This document shows, one piece after another, positions 41,121 through 51,140 of a stretch of 64,000 nt of DNA (position 1 is its first letter; every line of letters begins with the position of its first letter). This DNA comes from Bacillota bacterium (GTDB lineage: Bacteria > Bacillota > Clostridia > Peptostreptococcales > Anaerovoracaceae). Both the position numbers and the translations under genes were made by a program. The stretch covers positions 1 to 64,000 of the forward strand of contig JAFWZZ010000029.1 in NCBI GenBank assembly GCA_017522185.1, written 5' to 3'. The notes below the pieces were generated by a model. That model was given only the letters and a program-made list of their open reading frames with translations, was not told the origin of the DNA and searched no databases.

Positions 41121-41805
41121 TTGTGATTTTGAAAAAATCATAGAATACAGATTTGAGGACAGGCAGTTGCTGGAAAAGGCGCTGACCCACAGTTCTTACT
41201 GCAGGGAAAATGGCCTGCAGAGCAAAGACAGCAACGAACGTCTGGAGTTTCTTGGCGATGCCTTCTTTGATGCGGTCATCAGCGAGGAACTCTATAAACG
41301 TCTCGACAAAGTGGACGAGGGCAAGCTGACAAAGACTAGAGCGCTCATCGTCTGTGAAAAGTCCCTGGCTTCTATCGCCCAGAGGCTGGGTGTCGGAGAC
41401 TACCTGAACATGGGAAAGGGCGAGGAACAGTCCGGCGGCAGAAAGAGAGAGTCCATACTGGCCGATGCGTTGGAAGCCATCGTGGCTGCCATATATTTGG
41501 ATGGCGGTTTTGATGCCATGCGGTCCTTTGTAGCCAGAGAGTTTTCGTCGGCTATTGATGATGCCCTGGCGGGGAAACTTTTTGCTGATTACAAGACCCA
41601 GGTGCAGGAAGTCCTGCAGAAACGGGGAAAGAATACGAAAATCCGCTACGTGACAGACCGGGAAGAAGGCCCGGATCACGATAAAACGTTTTATGTCCAC
41701 CTGGTATGCGACGGCATCACCATGGGCCGGGGAAGCGGAAAGACTAAGAAAGAAGCCGAACAGAATGCGGCAAAAGAGACACTGGAAGGGAGATATAAGA
41801 AATAA
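41113..41805 (+). CDS. rnc: Ribonuclease III
   Basis: Cuts double-stranded RNA in rRNA processing and mRNA decay. 230 residues: catalytic domain with NERLEFLGDAFFDAVISE (about 37-54; first acidic cluster) and ESILADALEAIVAAIYLDGG (about 113-132; second Glu/Asp), then a dsRNA-binding domain (about 155-228; GSGKTKKEAEQNAAKETL). Translation starts at GTG 41113, overlapping plsX by 8 nt, with GAGGAG about 11 nt upstream. It overlaps the smc start by one base, so plsX-rnc-smc are probably translationally coupled. Confidence 0.95.
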   Translation: MNSCDFEKIIEYRFEDRQLLEKALTHSSYCRENGLQSKDSNERLEFLGDAFFDAVISEELYKRLDKVDEGKLTKTRALIVCEKSLASIAQRLGVGDYLNMGKGEEQSGGRKRESILADALEAIVAAIYLDGGFDAMRSFVAREFSSAIDDALAGKLFADYKTQVQEVLQKRGKNTKIRYVTDREEGPDHDKTFYVHLVCDGITMGRGSGKTKKEAEQNAAKETLEGRYKK

Positions 41806-44800
41806 TGTATTTTAAGAGACTGGAAATGCATGGGTTTAAGTCCTTTGCAGAACCTGTTGTCATAGAATTCCATGAAGGGGTAACTGCGGTTGTAGGTCCC
41901 AACGGAAGCGGCAAGAGTAATATCAGTGATGCCATCAGATGGGTATTGGGCGAGCAGAGTCCCAAGGCCCTCCGTGGCGGTAAGATGGAAGAAGTCATCT
42001 TTGCGGGAACTGCAAGCAGAAAGTCCCGTGGCATGGCGGAAGTAACTCTTGTTATCGACAACTCCACTGGTATCCTGCCAATCGACTATAACGAAGTTGC
42101 TATCACCAGAAGAATGTTCCGTTCCGGTGAAAGTGAATATCTGATCAACAACAATCAGTGCAGACTTCGTGATATCCGTGAGCTGATTATGGATACAGGG
42201 ATCGGTGTAGACGGTTACTCTGTCATCGGACAGGGAAAGATTGCCGATATCGTCAGCAATAAGACAGAAAGCAGACGTGAAATCTTTGAGGAAGCGGCTG
42301 GCGTTGTGATGTACAAGAGCAGAAAGGCCGACGCGGAGAAGAAGCTGGCAAGCACAAATCAGAACCTTGAAAGAATCGATGATATCATCGGAGAAATCGA
42401 AGACCGGATCGACGGCCTGCGCGAAGACAGCGTCAAAGCTAAGGAGTTCAAGGAACTGAAGGTCCGCTACGAAGAGCTGGAAATCAATATCACCCTGAAG
42501 AATATCGAAAACCTGACCAGTGCCAACGAAAAGTTCAGAGAAGATATTGCGGAACTGGACAAGCAGCTTGCGGAGTACAGCAAGTCCAAAGAAGCGGTGG
42601 ATGCACAGGTTGCAGCAGACCGTGAAAAGAGCGAAGAACTGGAACAGCTGGCCAACGCGTCCCGTGACAAGCTGTTACATATTACAGAAAACATCAACAG
42701 CCTGCAGAACGAGAGTCAGTTAAACGAGGAACGTCTTGCAGGGATTGACAAAGACTACGCGAGAATTACCGGCGAAATTGCCGATTTTGAAGGAAAACTG
42801 GAAAAGGAAAGTCAGGAGAAAGAAAGACTGGCAACGGAAGCCGCAGACATCAAAAAATCTGCAGCAGAAGCGACAGAGCATCTCCATGCCAATGTTTCCA
42901 GATATAACGAGGTAACCAGTGAGAAGGCCGCGCTGGCAGCGAAAATCGACGAAGGCCAGAACCTTTTCTATAAGCTGCAGCACGATGTCACCGTGAAGAA
43001 AGGGGACATCAGGAGCTACGAAAGCCTGAAAGAAACCCTGGAGAACCGCAAAGCGCAGCTGGCATCGGAAGAAGAGGAAACAGCCCGCAATCGTGCAGAC
43101 AGCAGGGAACAGCTGGAATCTGCTGAGGCGGAACTTGCCGGACACAAAGACGCCCTGGCAAAGATAAACAGCGACATCGAATCCATCGCCGCTGAAAGAG
43201 CAGGTCTGGAACAGAGCCGTAAGGCCAACAGACTGCGTATCGAAGAGCTGAAGCTGACAGGCGGACAGAAGACGGCCCGTAAGAAGACCATCGAAGAAAT
43301 GGAATCCAATTACGAGGGCTATAACTTCGCCGTAAAATACATCATGCGTGCGAACCTGCCAGGTATCGAAGGGGTCGTAGCAGACCTGATGCATGTACCT
43401 GCAGGCTATGAGACTGCCATCGAAACCGCACTGGGTGCACAGATGCAGAACATCATCTGCGCCACAGACCAGGACGCCAAGAAGGCTGTCAACGCACTGA
43501 AAGAAAGCAAGGCCGGAAGACTGACATTCCTGCCGGTTGCATCCATCAAAGGCTCCAGCCTGCGCCTGGATGCGGCAATCGAAAATGATAAAAAGTTTAA
43601 GGGCATTGCGTCTTCCGTTATCGAAGCCGATGCCAAATACCAGAACGTATTCTCCTATCTGCTGGGCAGGGTAGCCATCGTTGAAGACATGGATGCTGCC
43701 ATCAGATTATCCAAAACAGCCGGTCAGGGACTGCGTTTTGTAACACTGGATGGTGAAATCATCAATGCCAGCGGTGCCATCACCGGTGGTAAGTTTAAGA
43801 ATAAGACGGCAAACCTTCTGGAAAGAAAGAGCGAAATCCAGAAGCTGGAAGCGGAAATCGAAGAACTGAGAAACCAGCTGCTGGCAGCAAACAAAGAAGA
43901 AGAGCAGGCCGGCAGAAGACTGGAGCAGCTGAATGCACAAATGCAGGATATGGATGCCAGAAAGCGCGAAGCAGAGCTGGCAGCTGCTGCACTGGAAAGC
44001 TCCGTTGCATCTAAACGTGATGTTTTAGGCAGCTTCGAGTCCGACAGACAGAGAGCAGAACGCGAGCTGCAGTCTATTGACGAACAGGTTCGCAATGCAG
44101 ACGAGAATATCGCTGAACTACGCAAATCCATTGCAGACGGATATGCGGAAATCGACCGTATTGAAGGCGAAGCTGAAACGCTGGAGCAGCAGCATAAGGA
44201 AAAGTCTGCTGCAGTGGAAGAGGCCAACGAAGCCATTACTAAGAGCAGAATCGCGGTAAACGAATGGACACAGCGTCTCAGTCACACCGAAAACCTGTTG
44301 CAGCGTGTAACAGAAACCATCGACGACTACACGTTCCAGAAGGAAGACCGTGAAAGACAGATTTCAAACCTGCTGGACGAAAAGAATCACATTCTCTTCG
44401 GAAGCAGCGGCAGAGAAGAAGAAGTGGCAAAGATGCTCCAGGAAAAGCAGGATGTAGAAACCTATATTGGAACTGTGACAGCTGAAAGAGCGGCAATCCT
44501 GGACAAAATCAACAAGGTTACAGCGGAACTGGACGAAGCCGGCAGCAAAATCAACAGCTGCAGGGATCAGAAGTACCAGCTGGAAGTAAGATATGGCAAA
44601 AACGAATCCCAGTTAGAAACCCAGAAAGAAAAGCTTTGGGATGAGTTCGAGATTTCCTATGCACAGGCGCTGGACTACAAGAAGGCAGACTTTGTTATGA
44701 GCACTTCCATGAAGGAAAGCCGCGAGATTAGAAACAGAATGCGTTCCCTCGGCGATGTAAACCTGGGAGCCATCGAAGAATATGAAAGAGTCAGCGCGCG

Positions 44801-45353
44801 TTATGAACACATGACGACAGAGAGAGAAGACGTAGTAACGGCCATGAATCAGCTGCGTGAGATCATCAACACTAACGATACCATCATCAAGCAGAGATTC
44901 AAGGAAAGCTTCGACCAGATTGTTGAGAACTTTGAGGCCATCTTCAAAGAACTCTTTGGCGGTGGTCATGCGGAACTGCGTATGGAAGACGAAAGCAATC
45001 CGTTAGAATCCGGAATCGACATCATCGCACAGCCGCCTGGAAAGAAGCTGCAGAACATCAACCTGATGTCCGGTGGCGAGAAGACCATGACGGCCATCGC
45101 CCTGATGTTCGCCGTGCTGAAGACAAAACCGACGCCGTTCTGTATTCTGGACGAAGTGGAAGCGGCGCTGGACGATGCCAATATCGACAGATTCGCCAAG
45201 GCGCTGCGTAAGTTTGATAACATCCAGTTCACTCTGGTAACCCACCAGAAGGCGACCATGGAACACGCAGACGTATTATACGGCGTAACCATGCCGGAAC
45301 ATGGTATTTCCAGAGTTCTGAGCCTGAGATTAGGCGATGACTTTGAACTATAA
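41805..45353 (+). CDS. smc: Chromosome segregation protein SMC
   Basis: ATPase that organises the chromosome with ScpA and ScpB. 1182 residues. N-terminal head with Walker A GPNGSGKSNISDAI (about 32-45), two long coiled-coil arms (about 170-500 and 680-1010), the hinge between (about 505-665; EGVVADLMHVPAGYE), and the C-terminal head with the signature LMSGGEKTMTAIAL (about 1086-1099) and Walker B CILDEVEAALDD (about 1111-1122). Length and organisation are canonical. The ATG overlaps the rnc stop. scpA and scpB are not in this window. Confidence 0.97.
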   Translation: MYFKRLEMHGFKSFAEPVVIEFHEGVTAVVGPNGSGKSNISDAIRWVLGEQSPKALRGGKMEEVIFAGTASRKSRGMAEVTLVIDNSTGILPIDYNEVAITRRMFRSGESEYLINNNQCRLRDIRELIMDTGIGVDGYSVIGQGKIADIVSNKTESRREIFEEAAGVVMYKSRKADAEKKLASTNQNLERIDDIIGEIEDRIDGLREDSVKAKEFKELKVRYEELEINITLKNIENLTSANEKFREDIAELDKQLAEYSKSKEAVDAQVAADREKSEELEQLANASRDKLLHITENINSLQNESQLNEERLAGIDKDYARITGEIADFEGKLEKESQEKERLATEAADIKKSAAEATEHLHANVSRYNEVTSEKAALAAKIDEGQNLFYKLQHDVTVKKGDIRSYESLKETLENRKAQLASEEEETARNRADSREQLESAEAELAGHKDALAKINSDIESIAAERAGLEQSRKANRLRIEELKLTGGQKTARKKTIEEMESNYEGYNFAVKYIMRANLPGIEGVVADLMHVPAGYETAIETALGAQMQNIICATDQDAKKAVNALKESKAGRLTFLPVASIKGSSLRLDAAIENDKKFKGIASSVIEADAKYQNVFSYLLGRVAIVEDMDAAIRLSKTAGQGLRFVTLDGEIINASGAITGGKFKNKTANLLERKSEIQKLEAEIEELRNQLLAANKEEEQAGRRLEQLNAQMQDMDARKREAELAAAALESSVASKRDVLGSFESDRQRAERELQSIDEQVRNADENIAELRKSIADGYAEIDRIEGEAETLEQQHKEKSAAVEEANEAITKSRIAVNEWTQRLSHTENLLQRVTETIDDYTFQKEDRERQISNLLDEKNHILFGSSGREEEVAKMLQEKQDVETYIGTVTAERAAILDKINKVTAELDEAGSKINSCRDQKYQLEVRYGKNESQLETQKEKLWDEFEISYAQALDYKKADFVMSTSMKESREIRNRMRSLGDVNLGAIEEYERVSARYEHMTTEREDVVTAMNQLREIINTNDTIIKQRFKESFDQIVENFEAIFKELFGGGHAELRMEDESNPLESGIDIIAQPPGKKLQNINLMSGGEKTMTAIALMFAVLKTKPTPFCILDEVEAALDDANIDRFAKALRKFDNIQFTLVTHQKATMEHADVLYGVTMPEHGISRVLSLRLGDDFEL

Positions 45354-45389
45354 TTTGAAGTAAAAAAATAGCAAAGAGAGGATAGAAAC

Positions 45390-46292
45390 ATGGCTCTGTT
45401 TGAAGAGAATAAAAAAGGCTTTTTCGGTAAGCTCTCTCAGAGAATCGGCGATGCCATCATGGGCAGACCGGAACTTGACGAGGATTTCATGGACGAGCTG
45501 GAAGAAATTCTGATTACTTCCGACATCGGCATGGACACTACCATGAAGATCATGGAAAAGCTGAGAGCATATATCAAAGAAAACAAGCTTGGCAATCCGG
45601 AAGACATCAAAGAAGCACTGGCTAAGGTCATTGCGGAACTGATGGACAAAGGTGAGAGAAACAAGCTGAACAGCGAAACACCGCTGGTGATTCTGATGAT
45701 CGGTATTAACGGTGGGGGCAAGACTACATCCATCGCAAAAATCGGTCATAAGTTAAGATCTGAAGGCAAGACAGTGCTTCTGGGTGCGGCGGACACGTTC
45801 AGAGCCGCAGCCGGTGAACAGCTGGAAATCTGGGGTCAACGCATCGGTGTCAATACGATTAAACACCAGGAAGGCGCAGACCCGTCTGCGGTAATCTACG
45901 ACGCCATCCAGTCCGCGAAAGCGAAGAAGATGGATGTTTTGATCTGCGATACGGCAGGCAGACTGCAGACAAAGAAGAATCTGATGAACGAGCTGGAAAA
46001 GATGAACAAAATCATTTCCAGAGAATTTCCTGAAGCTGCGAGAGAGACCTTGCTGGTGCTGGATGCGACCACAGGTAAGAACGCGGTGTCTCAGGCGAAG
46101 GAGTTCGGTGAAGTGGCAGACATCACCGGTGTGGTGCTGACCAAGCTGGACGGAACCGCAAGGGGCGGCATCGCCATTACCATTGCGGATGAGTTTGATC
46201 TGCCGATTAAGTTTATCGGTGTAGGGGAGAAGATGGAAGACCTGAAAGAGTTCGATCCATTGGAATTTGCAGGAGGTATTTTCAGTGAGTAA
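45390..46292 (+). CDS. ftsY: Signal recognition particle receptor FtsY
   Basis: SRP GTPase receptor that docks nascent membrane proteins at the translocon. 300 residues: short N-domain (about 1-90, [19 protein letters not shown]) and G-domain with P-loop [10 protein letters not shown] (about 104-113), [19 protein letters not shown] and [10 protein letters not shown]. The P-loop has Gly where Val, Thr or Ala is more usual (GxNGxGKTT). There is no long acidic A-domain, as in many Gram-positives. The usual downstream ylxM-ffh pair is missing; der follows with an overlap instead. Confidence 0.95.
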   Translation: MALFEENKKGFFGKLSQRIGDAIMGRPELDEDFMDELEEILITSDIGMDTTMKIMEKLRAYIKENKLGNPEDIKEALAKVIAELMDKGERNKLNSETPLVILMIGINGGGKTTSIAKIGHKLRSEGKTVLLGAADTFRAAAGEQLEIWGQRIGVNTIKHQEGADPSAVIYDAIQSAKAKKMDVLICDTAGRLQTKKNLMNELEKMNKIISREFPEAARETLLVLDATTGKNAVSQAKEFGEVADITGVVLTKLDGTARGGIAITIADEFDLPIKFIGVGEKMEDLKEFDPLEFAGGIFSE

Positions 46293-47610
46293 ACCAATTG
46301 TAGCCATCGTAGGCAGACCAAACGTTGGGAAATCCACGTTTTTTAACAAGATCGTCGGAAGAAGAGTTTCCATCGTAGAGGATACGCCAGGCGTAACAAG
46401 AGACAGAATTTATGCAGAAGCAGAATGGAACGGCGTGCATTTTGCTCTGATCGATACAGGCGGGATTGAGCCTGCCAGCCAGGACATCATCCTGTCCCAG
46501 ATGCGTGAACAGGCACAGATCGCCATGGACATGGCGGATGTTATCCTGTTCATCGTTGACGGTAAGGATGGCCTGACCCACGCTGACGAAGAAGTTGCCA
46601 TGATGCTGCGCAGAACAGGAAAGAGAGTCATCCTGGTTGTAAACAAGATCGACAATCCTGCGAAGCTGGGCATGGACTTCTATGATTTCTGGGAACTGGG
46701 TATCGGTGAACCGATTGCCATTTCCGCAGCCAACATGCTGAACTTCGGAGACGTGCTGGATGAAATCGTAGCAAGCTTCCCGGACGATGCTGACCTGGAA
46801 GAAGACGACAGCATCAAAATCGCCATGATCGGGAAACCAAACGTTGGGAAGTCTTCCCTGGTTAACGCGTTGTTAAACGAAAACCGTGTCATCGTTTCTC
46901 CGATTGCCGGCACGACCAGAGACTCCATCGATACACCTTTTGAGTGGGGTGGAGACAAGTATACCCTGATCGATACAGCAGGTATCAGAAGAAAGAGCAA
47001 GGTCAACGAAGACATCGAAAGATACAGCGTTATCCGTGCGACGGCAGCCATCGAACGCTGTGACGTCTGCATGCTTGTCATCGATGCGGTAGAAGGCATT
47101 ACCGAACAGGACAAGAAGATTGCCGGCATTGCCCACGAAGCAGGTAAGGGCATCATCGTTGTCGTAAACAAGTGGGACTTAATCAAAAAAGAAACCAACA
47201 CCATGAGAGACTACAGAAGAGCTATGGAATCTGAACTGCTGTTCATGTCCTATGCGCCATCTGTATTTATCTCCGTACTGGAAAAACAGAGAATCTTCGA
47301 AGTCATGAAGCTGGCAAAGGTTGTTGCAGAAAAGAGATCCATGCGTATTCCGACAGGCCAGCTGAACAGCCTGCTTAACGATGCGATTCTGATGAAGCAG
47401 CCGCCATCTGACAAGGGCAGAAGACTGAAGATTTACTATGTAACCCAGGTCGGTGTGAAACCGCCGCTGTTCTCCTTCCAGATCAACGACAGAGAACTGA
47501 TGCACTTCTCTTATGCAAGATATCTGGAAAACAAGATAAGAGACAGCTTCGGATTTGAAGGTACTTCTATCAAATTCGTCTTCAGAGAAAAAGGAGAAAA
47601 AGACTACTAA
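46285..47610 (+). CDS. der: Ribosome-assembly GTPase Der (EngA)
   Basis: Double GTPase needed for 50S subunit assembly. 441 residues: G-domain 1 with [14 protein letters not shown] (about 10-23) and [10 protein letters not shown]-domain 2 with [14 protein letters not shown] (about 182-195), GTTRDSID and [12 protein letters not shown]-terminal KH-like domain (about 350-441). The start is GTG 46285, spaced 8 nt from AGGAGG (46271-46276) and overlapping the ftsY stop. The plsY start overlaps its stop by one base, giving the Bacillus-like order der-plsY-gpsA. Confidence 0.96.
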   Translation: MSKPIVAIVGRPNVGKSTFFNKIVGRRVSIVEDTPGVTRDRIYAEAEWNGVHFALIDTGGIEPASQDIILSQMREQAQIAMDMADVILFIVDGKDGLTHADEEVAMMLRRTGKRVILVVNKIDNPAKLGMDFYDFWELGIGEPIAISAANMLNFGDVLDEIVASFPDDADLEEDDSIKIAMIGKPNVGKSSLVNALLNENRVIVSPIAGTTRDSIDTPFEWGGDKYTLIDTAGIRRKSKVNEDIERYSVIRATAAIERCDVCMLVIDAVEGITEQDKKIAGIAHEAGKGIIVVVNKWDLIKKETNTMRDYRRAMESELLFMSYAPSVFISVLEKQRIFEVMKLAKVVAEKRSMRIPTGQLNSLLNDAILMKQPPSDKGRRLKIYYVTQVGVKPPLFSFQINDRELMHFSYARYLENKIRDSFGFEGTSIKFVFREKGEKDY

Positions 47611-48200
47611 TGGATACATTATTATTTGTTTTAGCCATCGTCATCGCCTATTTCCTGGGGAATATTTCCCCGTCTATTCTGCTTGGCAGAGCCATGGGTG
47701 TTGACATCAAAAAAGAAGGCAGCGGCAATGCCGGTACCACCAACGCACTGCGTGTATTAGGCAAGAAGGCAGCGGTGATTACATTGGTCATCGACATCGG
47801 CAAAGGTGTCATCGCTGTACTGTTGGGAAATGCGCTGGCAGGACCACAGGCGGCGATGTACTGTGCGCTGGCGGCCTTCGCGGGTCACGTATGGCCGGCG
47901 ATGTTCCATTTCAAAGGCGGCAAAGGCGTAGCAGTTGCTTTCGGTGCCATCGTTGCGATTAACTGGCAGCTGGGACTTTTGTGTCTGGCCATTGTAGCAG
48001 TCATCGTGCTGCTGACCAGAATGGTATCCCTGGGATCCATCTCTGCGGCGCTGGCATTCCCGGTACTGGCATATTTTATGGAGCCGGATTTCCTGTATGT
48101 GGGCATTGCCATGGCGGCATTGCTGATTTACAAGCACAAAGGAAATATCCAGCGTTTAATGAAAGGTGAAGAAAACAAGATCAGTTTCAAGAAGAAGTAG
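47610..48200 (+). CDS. plsY: Glycerol-3-phosphate acyltransferase PlsY
   Basis: Integral membrane enzyme that acylates glycerol-3-phosphate with acyl-phosphate from PlsX. 196 residues, five or six hydrophobic helices, with the conserved loops GNISPSILLGRAMGVDIKKEGSGNAGTTNALR (about 12-43), FHFKGGKGVAVAFG (about 98-111) and the third motif near 170 (KHKGNIQRL). It lies between der and gpsA, which makes the glycerol-3-phosphate substrate. The basic tail reaches residue 196 and the gene ends 22 nt before gpsA. Confidence 0.95.
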   Translation: MDTLLFVLAIVIAYFLGNISPSILLGRAMGVDIKKEGSGNAGTTNALRVLGKKAAVITLVIDIGKGVIAVLLGNALAGPQAAMYCALAAFAGHVWPAMFHFKGGKGVAVAFGAIVAINWQLGLLCLAIVAVIVLLTRMVSLGSISAALAFPVLAYFMEPDFLYVGIAMAALLIYKHKGNIQRLMKGEENKISFKKK

Positions 48201-48222
48201 ACTTGTTTCAAAAGGTGAGATT

Positions 48223-49224
48223 ATGAAAAAGATTGGTGTAATCGGTGCAGGCAGCTGGGGTACAGCGCTTGCCGTTACATTAGCGAATAAAGGTCATCAG
48301 GTCAGAATCTGGGCCCACAGACCGGAACATGTTGCAGAGATGCAATCTGACAGAGAAAATGTGAAGTACCTGCCAGGTGTGAAGTTTGCCGACACGCTGC
48401 AACCTGTGGACACGCTGGAAGAAGCACTGGATGATGCGGATATGGCACTGTTTTCCGTGCCTGCCCAGGCTTTCAGAAGCAATTTCGAAAAAGCGATTCC
48501 ATATCTGGAAGATAAGACCATCGTTGTCAACGTGGCAAAGGGTATCGAGCGTGGCACGCTGATGCGTCTTTCAGAGATTGCATCCATTCTGAAACCGGAT
48601 GTGAAATATGTAGTGCTTTCCGGACCTTCCCACGCGGAAGAAGTAGGAAAGGCAATGCCTACGACGGTTGCTGTTGCCTCTGAAGATATTCAGTTGGCAG
48701 AAGCCGTGCAGGATATGTTCATGACAGAACGTTTCAGAGTCTATACCAACGAAGATGTCTGCGGTACAGAACTGGGCGGCGCTTTGAAGAACATCATCGC
48801 ACTGGGTGCCGGTATTTCTGACGGCATGGGTTTTGGCGATAATGCTAAAGCAGCTTTGATGACCAGAGGCATTACGGAGATGTGCCGTCTGGGTGCAAAA
48901 CTGGGCGCAAACATCGAAACCTTCTCAGGCCTGACCGGCATCGGCGACCTGATTGTAACCTGCACCAGTATGCATTCCAGAAACAGACGATGCGGCATTA
49001 TGATCGGTGAAGGCATGAAGCCAAGTGACGCTACGGAGAAGATCGGCATGGTCGTAGAAGGTATGTTTACGGCAGAAGCCGCTTATCAGTTGGCACAGCG
49101 CGTCGGAGCAGAAATGCCGATTACCGAATGCATCTATAAGTGCATTAACGAAGAAATCGACGCCAAAGAAGCAGTAGAACTGCTGATGGGCAGAGACAAG
49201 AAGAACGAAATGCATATCGGCTGA
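48223..49224 (+). CDS. gpsA: Glycerol-3-phosphate dehydrogenase (NAD(P)+)
   Basis: Reduces dihydroxyacetone phosphate to sn-glycerol-3-phosphate for phospholipid synthesis. 333 residues: Rossmann motif GVIGAGSWGTALA (about 4-16), VNVAKGIERGT (about 105-115), the active-site Lys region GALKNIIALGAGISDGMGFGDN (about 185-206) and GLTGIGDLIVTC. ATG 48223 follows AAAGGTGAG; the longer frame overlaps plsY and is rejected. In Bacillus gpsA is followed by spoIVA; here miaB, a Nudix gene and cobO intervene. Confidence 0.96.
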   Translation: MKKIGVIGAGSWGTALAVTLANKGHQVRIWAHRPEHVAEMQSDRENVKYLPGVKFADTLQPVDTLEEALDDADMALFSVPAQAFRSNFEKAIPYLEDKTIVVNVAKGIERGTLMRLSEIASILKPDVKYVVLSGPSHAEEVGKAMPTTVAVASEDIQLAEAVQDMFMTERFRVYTNEDVCGTELGGALKNIIALGAGISDGMGFGDNAKAALMTRGITEMCRLGAKLGANIETFSGLTGIGDLIVTCTSMHSRNRRCGIMIGEGMKPSDATEKIGMVVEGMFTAEAAYQLAQRVGAEMPITECIYKCINEEIDAKEAVELLMGRDKKNEMHIG

Positions 49225-49258
49225 TTACAATTACATAGATTATTGGAGATAGACATTA

Positions 49259-50575
49259 ATGAATAGAAAATTTCATATTACAACTTTTGGCTGTCAGATG
49301 AACGAGCACGACTCTGAAGTCATGGCAGGCATGCTGCTGGAGAAGGGTTTTGAGGCAGCCGGCGACCGTAAGGAAGCGGATATTCTCATCATCAATACCT
49401 GCAGCGTTCGTGACAACGCAGACAAGCGTTTCTTCGGGACTCTTGGTGCGTTGAAGAAGAGAAAGAAGGATAATCCGGATTTAATCATGTGCGTCTGCGG
49501 CTGTATGATGCAGCAGCAGCACGTCATCGACACGCTGAAGCAGAAATACCCGTGGGTCGATGTGGTTTTCGGAACCCATAATATTCATCAGTTCCCGGCA
49601 CTGTTGGAAAACGTGATAAACGAAAGAAAGAAGCAGATTTCCGTATGGCCGGATGGCGGTGAGATTGTAGAAGGTCTGCCAGTAAAACGTCTTCACGACA
49701 ACAAGGCTCTGGTAAACATCATGTTCGGATGCAACAACTTCTGTACATACTGCATCGTGCCATATACCCGTGGCAGAGAGAGAAGCAGACATCCGGAAGA
49801 TATCCTGAAGGAAGTCCGCGGGCTGGTAGCAGACGGCGTGAAAGAAATTATGCTCCTGGGCCAGAATGTAAACTCCTATAAGGGAGCCGAAGGCGTGGAT
49901 TTTGCGGACCTGATTTACATGCTCAACGAAGTGGAAGGACTGGAACGTATCCGTTTCATGACCTCTCATCCAAAGGACTTATCCGACAAGCTGATTCAGG
50001 CTTTCGTTGACTGCGATAAGCTTTGCAAAAACATTCATCTTCCTGTACAGTCCGGCAGCAGCCGTATCCTGAAGGAAATGAATCGAAAATATACGAAAGA
50101 ACAGTATCTTGAACTGGTTCGTAAGCTGAAGGAAGCGGTACCGCACATTACGATGTCTACGGATATCATCGTTGGATTCCCGGGCGAAACGGAAGAAGAT
50201 TTCGAGGAAACCCTGGATCTGGTACGTCAGGTGCGTTACGATTCCGCGTTCACTTTCCTGTATTCCATCAGAAAGGGAACTCCTGCAGAAAAGTACGAAA
50301 ACCAGGTGCCGGAAGAAGTGAAACATGAACGTTTCAACCGCCTGGTTGATCTGGTCAATACCATCAGCGCAGAAAAGAACGCCTTGTACAAAGGCACCGT
50401 GCAGAAGGTGCTGGTAGAAGGTTCCAGTGCAAGAAACAGCAAGACACTTGCCGGCAGAACTGACGGTTTTAAGTTAGTAAACTTCCACGGCTGTAGAGAA
50501 ATGATCGGCAGAACCATCGATGTTGAAATCACGGAAGGTAAGACGTTTAGCCTGGAAGGAAAAGTGGTAGAATAA
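49259..50575 (+). CDS. miaB: tRNA-2-methylthio-N6-dimethylallyladenosine synthase
   Basis: Radical-SAM enzyme that methylthiolates A37 of tRNAs. 438 residues. The N-terminal MTTase domain has three cluster cysteines (TFGCQMN Cys12, NTCSVRD near 48, VCGCMM near 82). The radical-SAM motif CNNFCTYC (Cys near 158, 162 and 165) binds the second cluster. A TRAM domain ends the protein (about 375-438). TTGGAG lies before the start. miaA, its pathway partner, is not in this window. Confidence 0.95.
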   Translation: MNRKFHITTFGCQMNEHDSEVMAGMLLEKGFEAAGDRKEADILIINTCSVRDNADKRFFGTLGALKKRKKDNPDLIMCVCGCMMQQQHVIDTLKQKYPWVDVVFGTHNIHQFPALLENVINERKKQISVWPDGGEIVEGLPVKRLHDNKALVNIMFGCNNFCTYCIVPYTRGRERSRHPEDILKEVRGLVADGVKEIMLLGQNVNSYKGAEGVDFADLIYMLNEVEGLERIRFMTSHPKDLSDKLIQAFVDCDKLCKNIHLPVQSGSSRILKEMNRKYTKEQYLELVRKLKEAVPHITMSTDIIVGFPGETEEDFEETLDLVRQVRYDSAFTFLYSIRKGTPAEKYENQVPEEVKHERFNRLVDLVNTISAEKNALYKGTVQKVLVEGSSARNSKTLAGRTDGFKLVNFHGCREMIGRTIDVEITEGKTFSLEGKVVE

Positions 50576-50577
50576 AC

Positions 50578-51120
50578 ATGAAAACATTAAGAGCATCAAT
50601 TGCGGCTTTTGTGCCGTCCTGCGAACAGGAAGCGAGAGACAAAGCCATGATACTGGCATTCATGGATGCCAATCCTGATTGTTTGACGCGTGATAACAAC
50701 GTGGCACATATGACGGCCTCGGCATGGGTGGTGAACCCTGCGAGGGACAAAGTCCTCATGGTTTATCATAACATCTATGACAGCTGGTCCTGGACCGGCG
50801 GCCATGCCGACGGAGAGGCGGATCTGGCTGCTGTGGCATATCGCGAGGCCTGCGAAGAGACCGGAATCAGAGAGCTGAAGCCTTTGATGGATGGACCGGC
50901 AAGCCTGGAGGTCATTACGGTAGACGGCCATGTGAAGAAAGGCAGATACGTGTCCTCTCACTTACATCTGAATCTGACATATTTGTTCGAAGCTTCCGAG
51001 GATCAGGCATTGATCGTGAAGGAAGACGAAAACTCCGGCGTTGCCTGGATTCCACGCGATGAACTGGAGGCGTATGTCAGTGAGCCGTGGATGCTGAAGT
51101 GGATATATCAAAAACTATAA
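50578..51120 (+). CDS. Nudix hydrolase
   Basis: 180 residues. The Nudix box is GGHADGEADLAAVAYREACEETGI (about 74-97; G-x5-E-x7-REUxEE-x-G-U). The N-terminal ~40 residues (ASIAAFVPSCEQEARDK) are a helical extension seen in several Clostridial Nudix proteins. The C-terminal part (VAWIPRDEL) closes the fold. It starts two bases after miaB and ends 20 nt before cobO, so it is part of the same transcript. The substrate (nucleotide sugar, oxidised nucleotide or other) is not deducible. Confidence 0.88.
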   Translation: MKTLRASIAAFVPSCEQEARDKAMILAFMDANPDCLTRDNNVAHMTASAWVVNPARDKVLMVYHNIYDSWSWTGGHADGEADLAAVAYREACEETGIRELKPLMDGPASLEVITVDGHVKKGRYVSSHLHLNLTYLFEASEDQALIVKEDENSGVAWIPRDELEAYVSEPWMLKWIYQKL

Positions 51121-51140
51121 CTGGTGAAGGAGATAGAGAG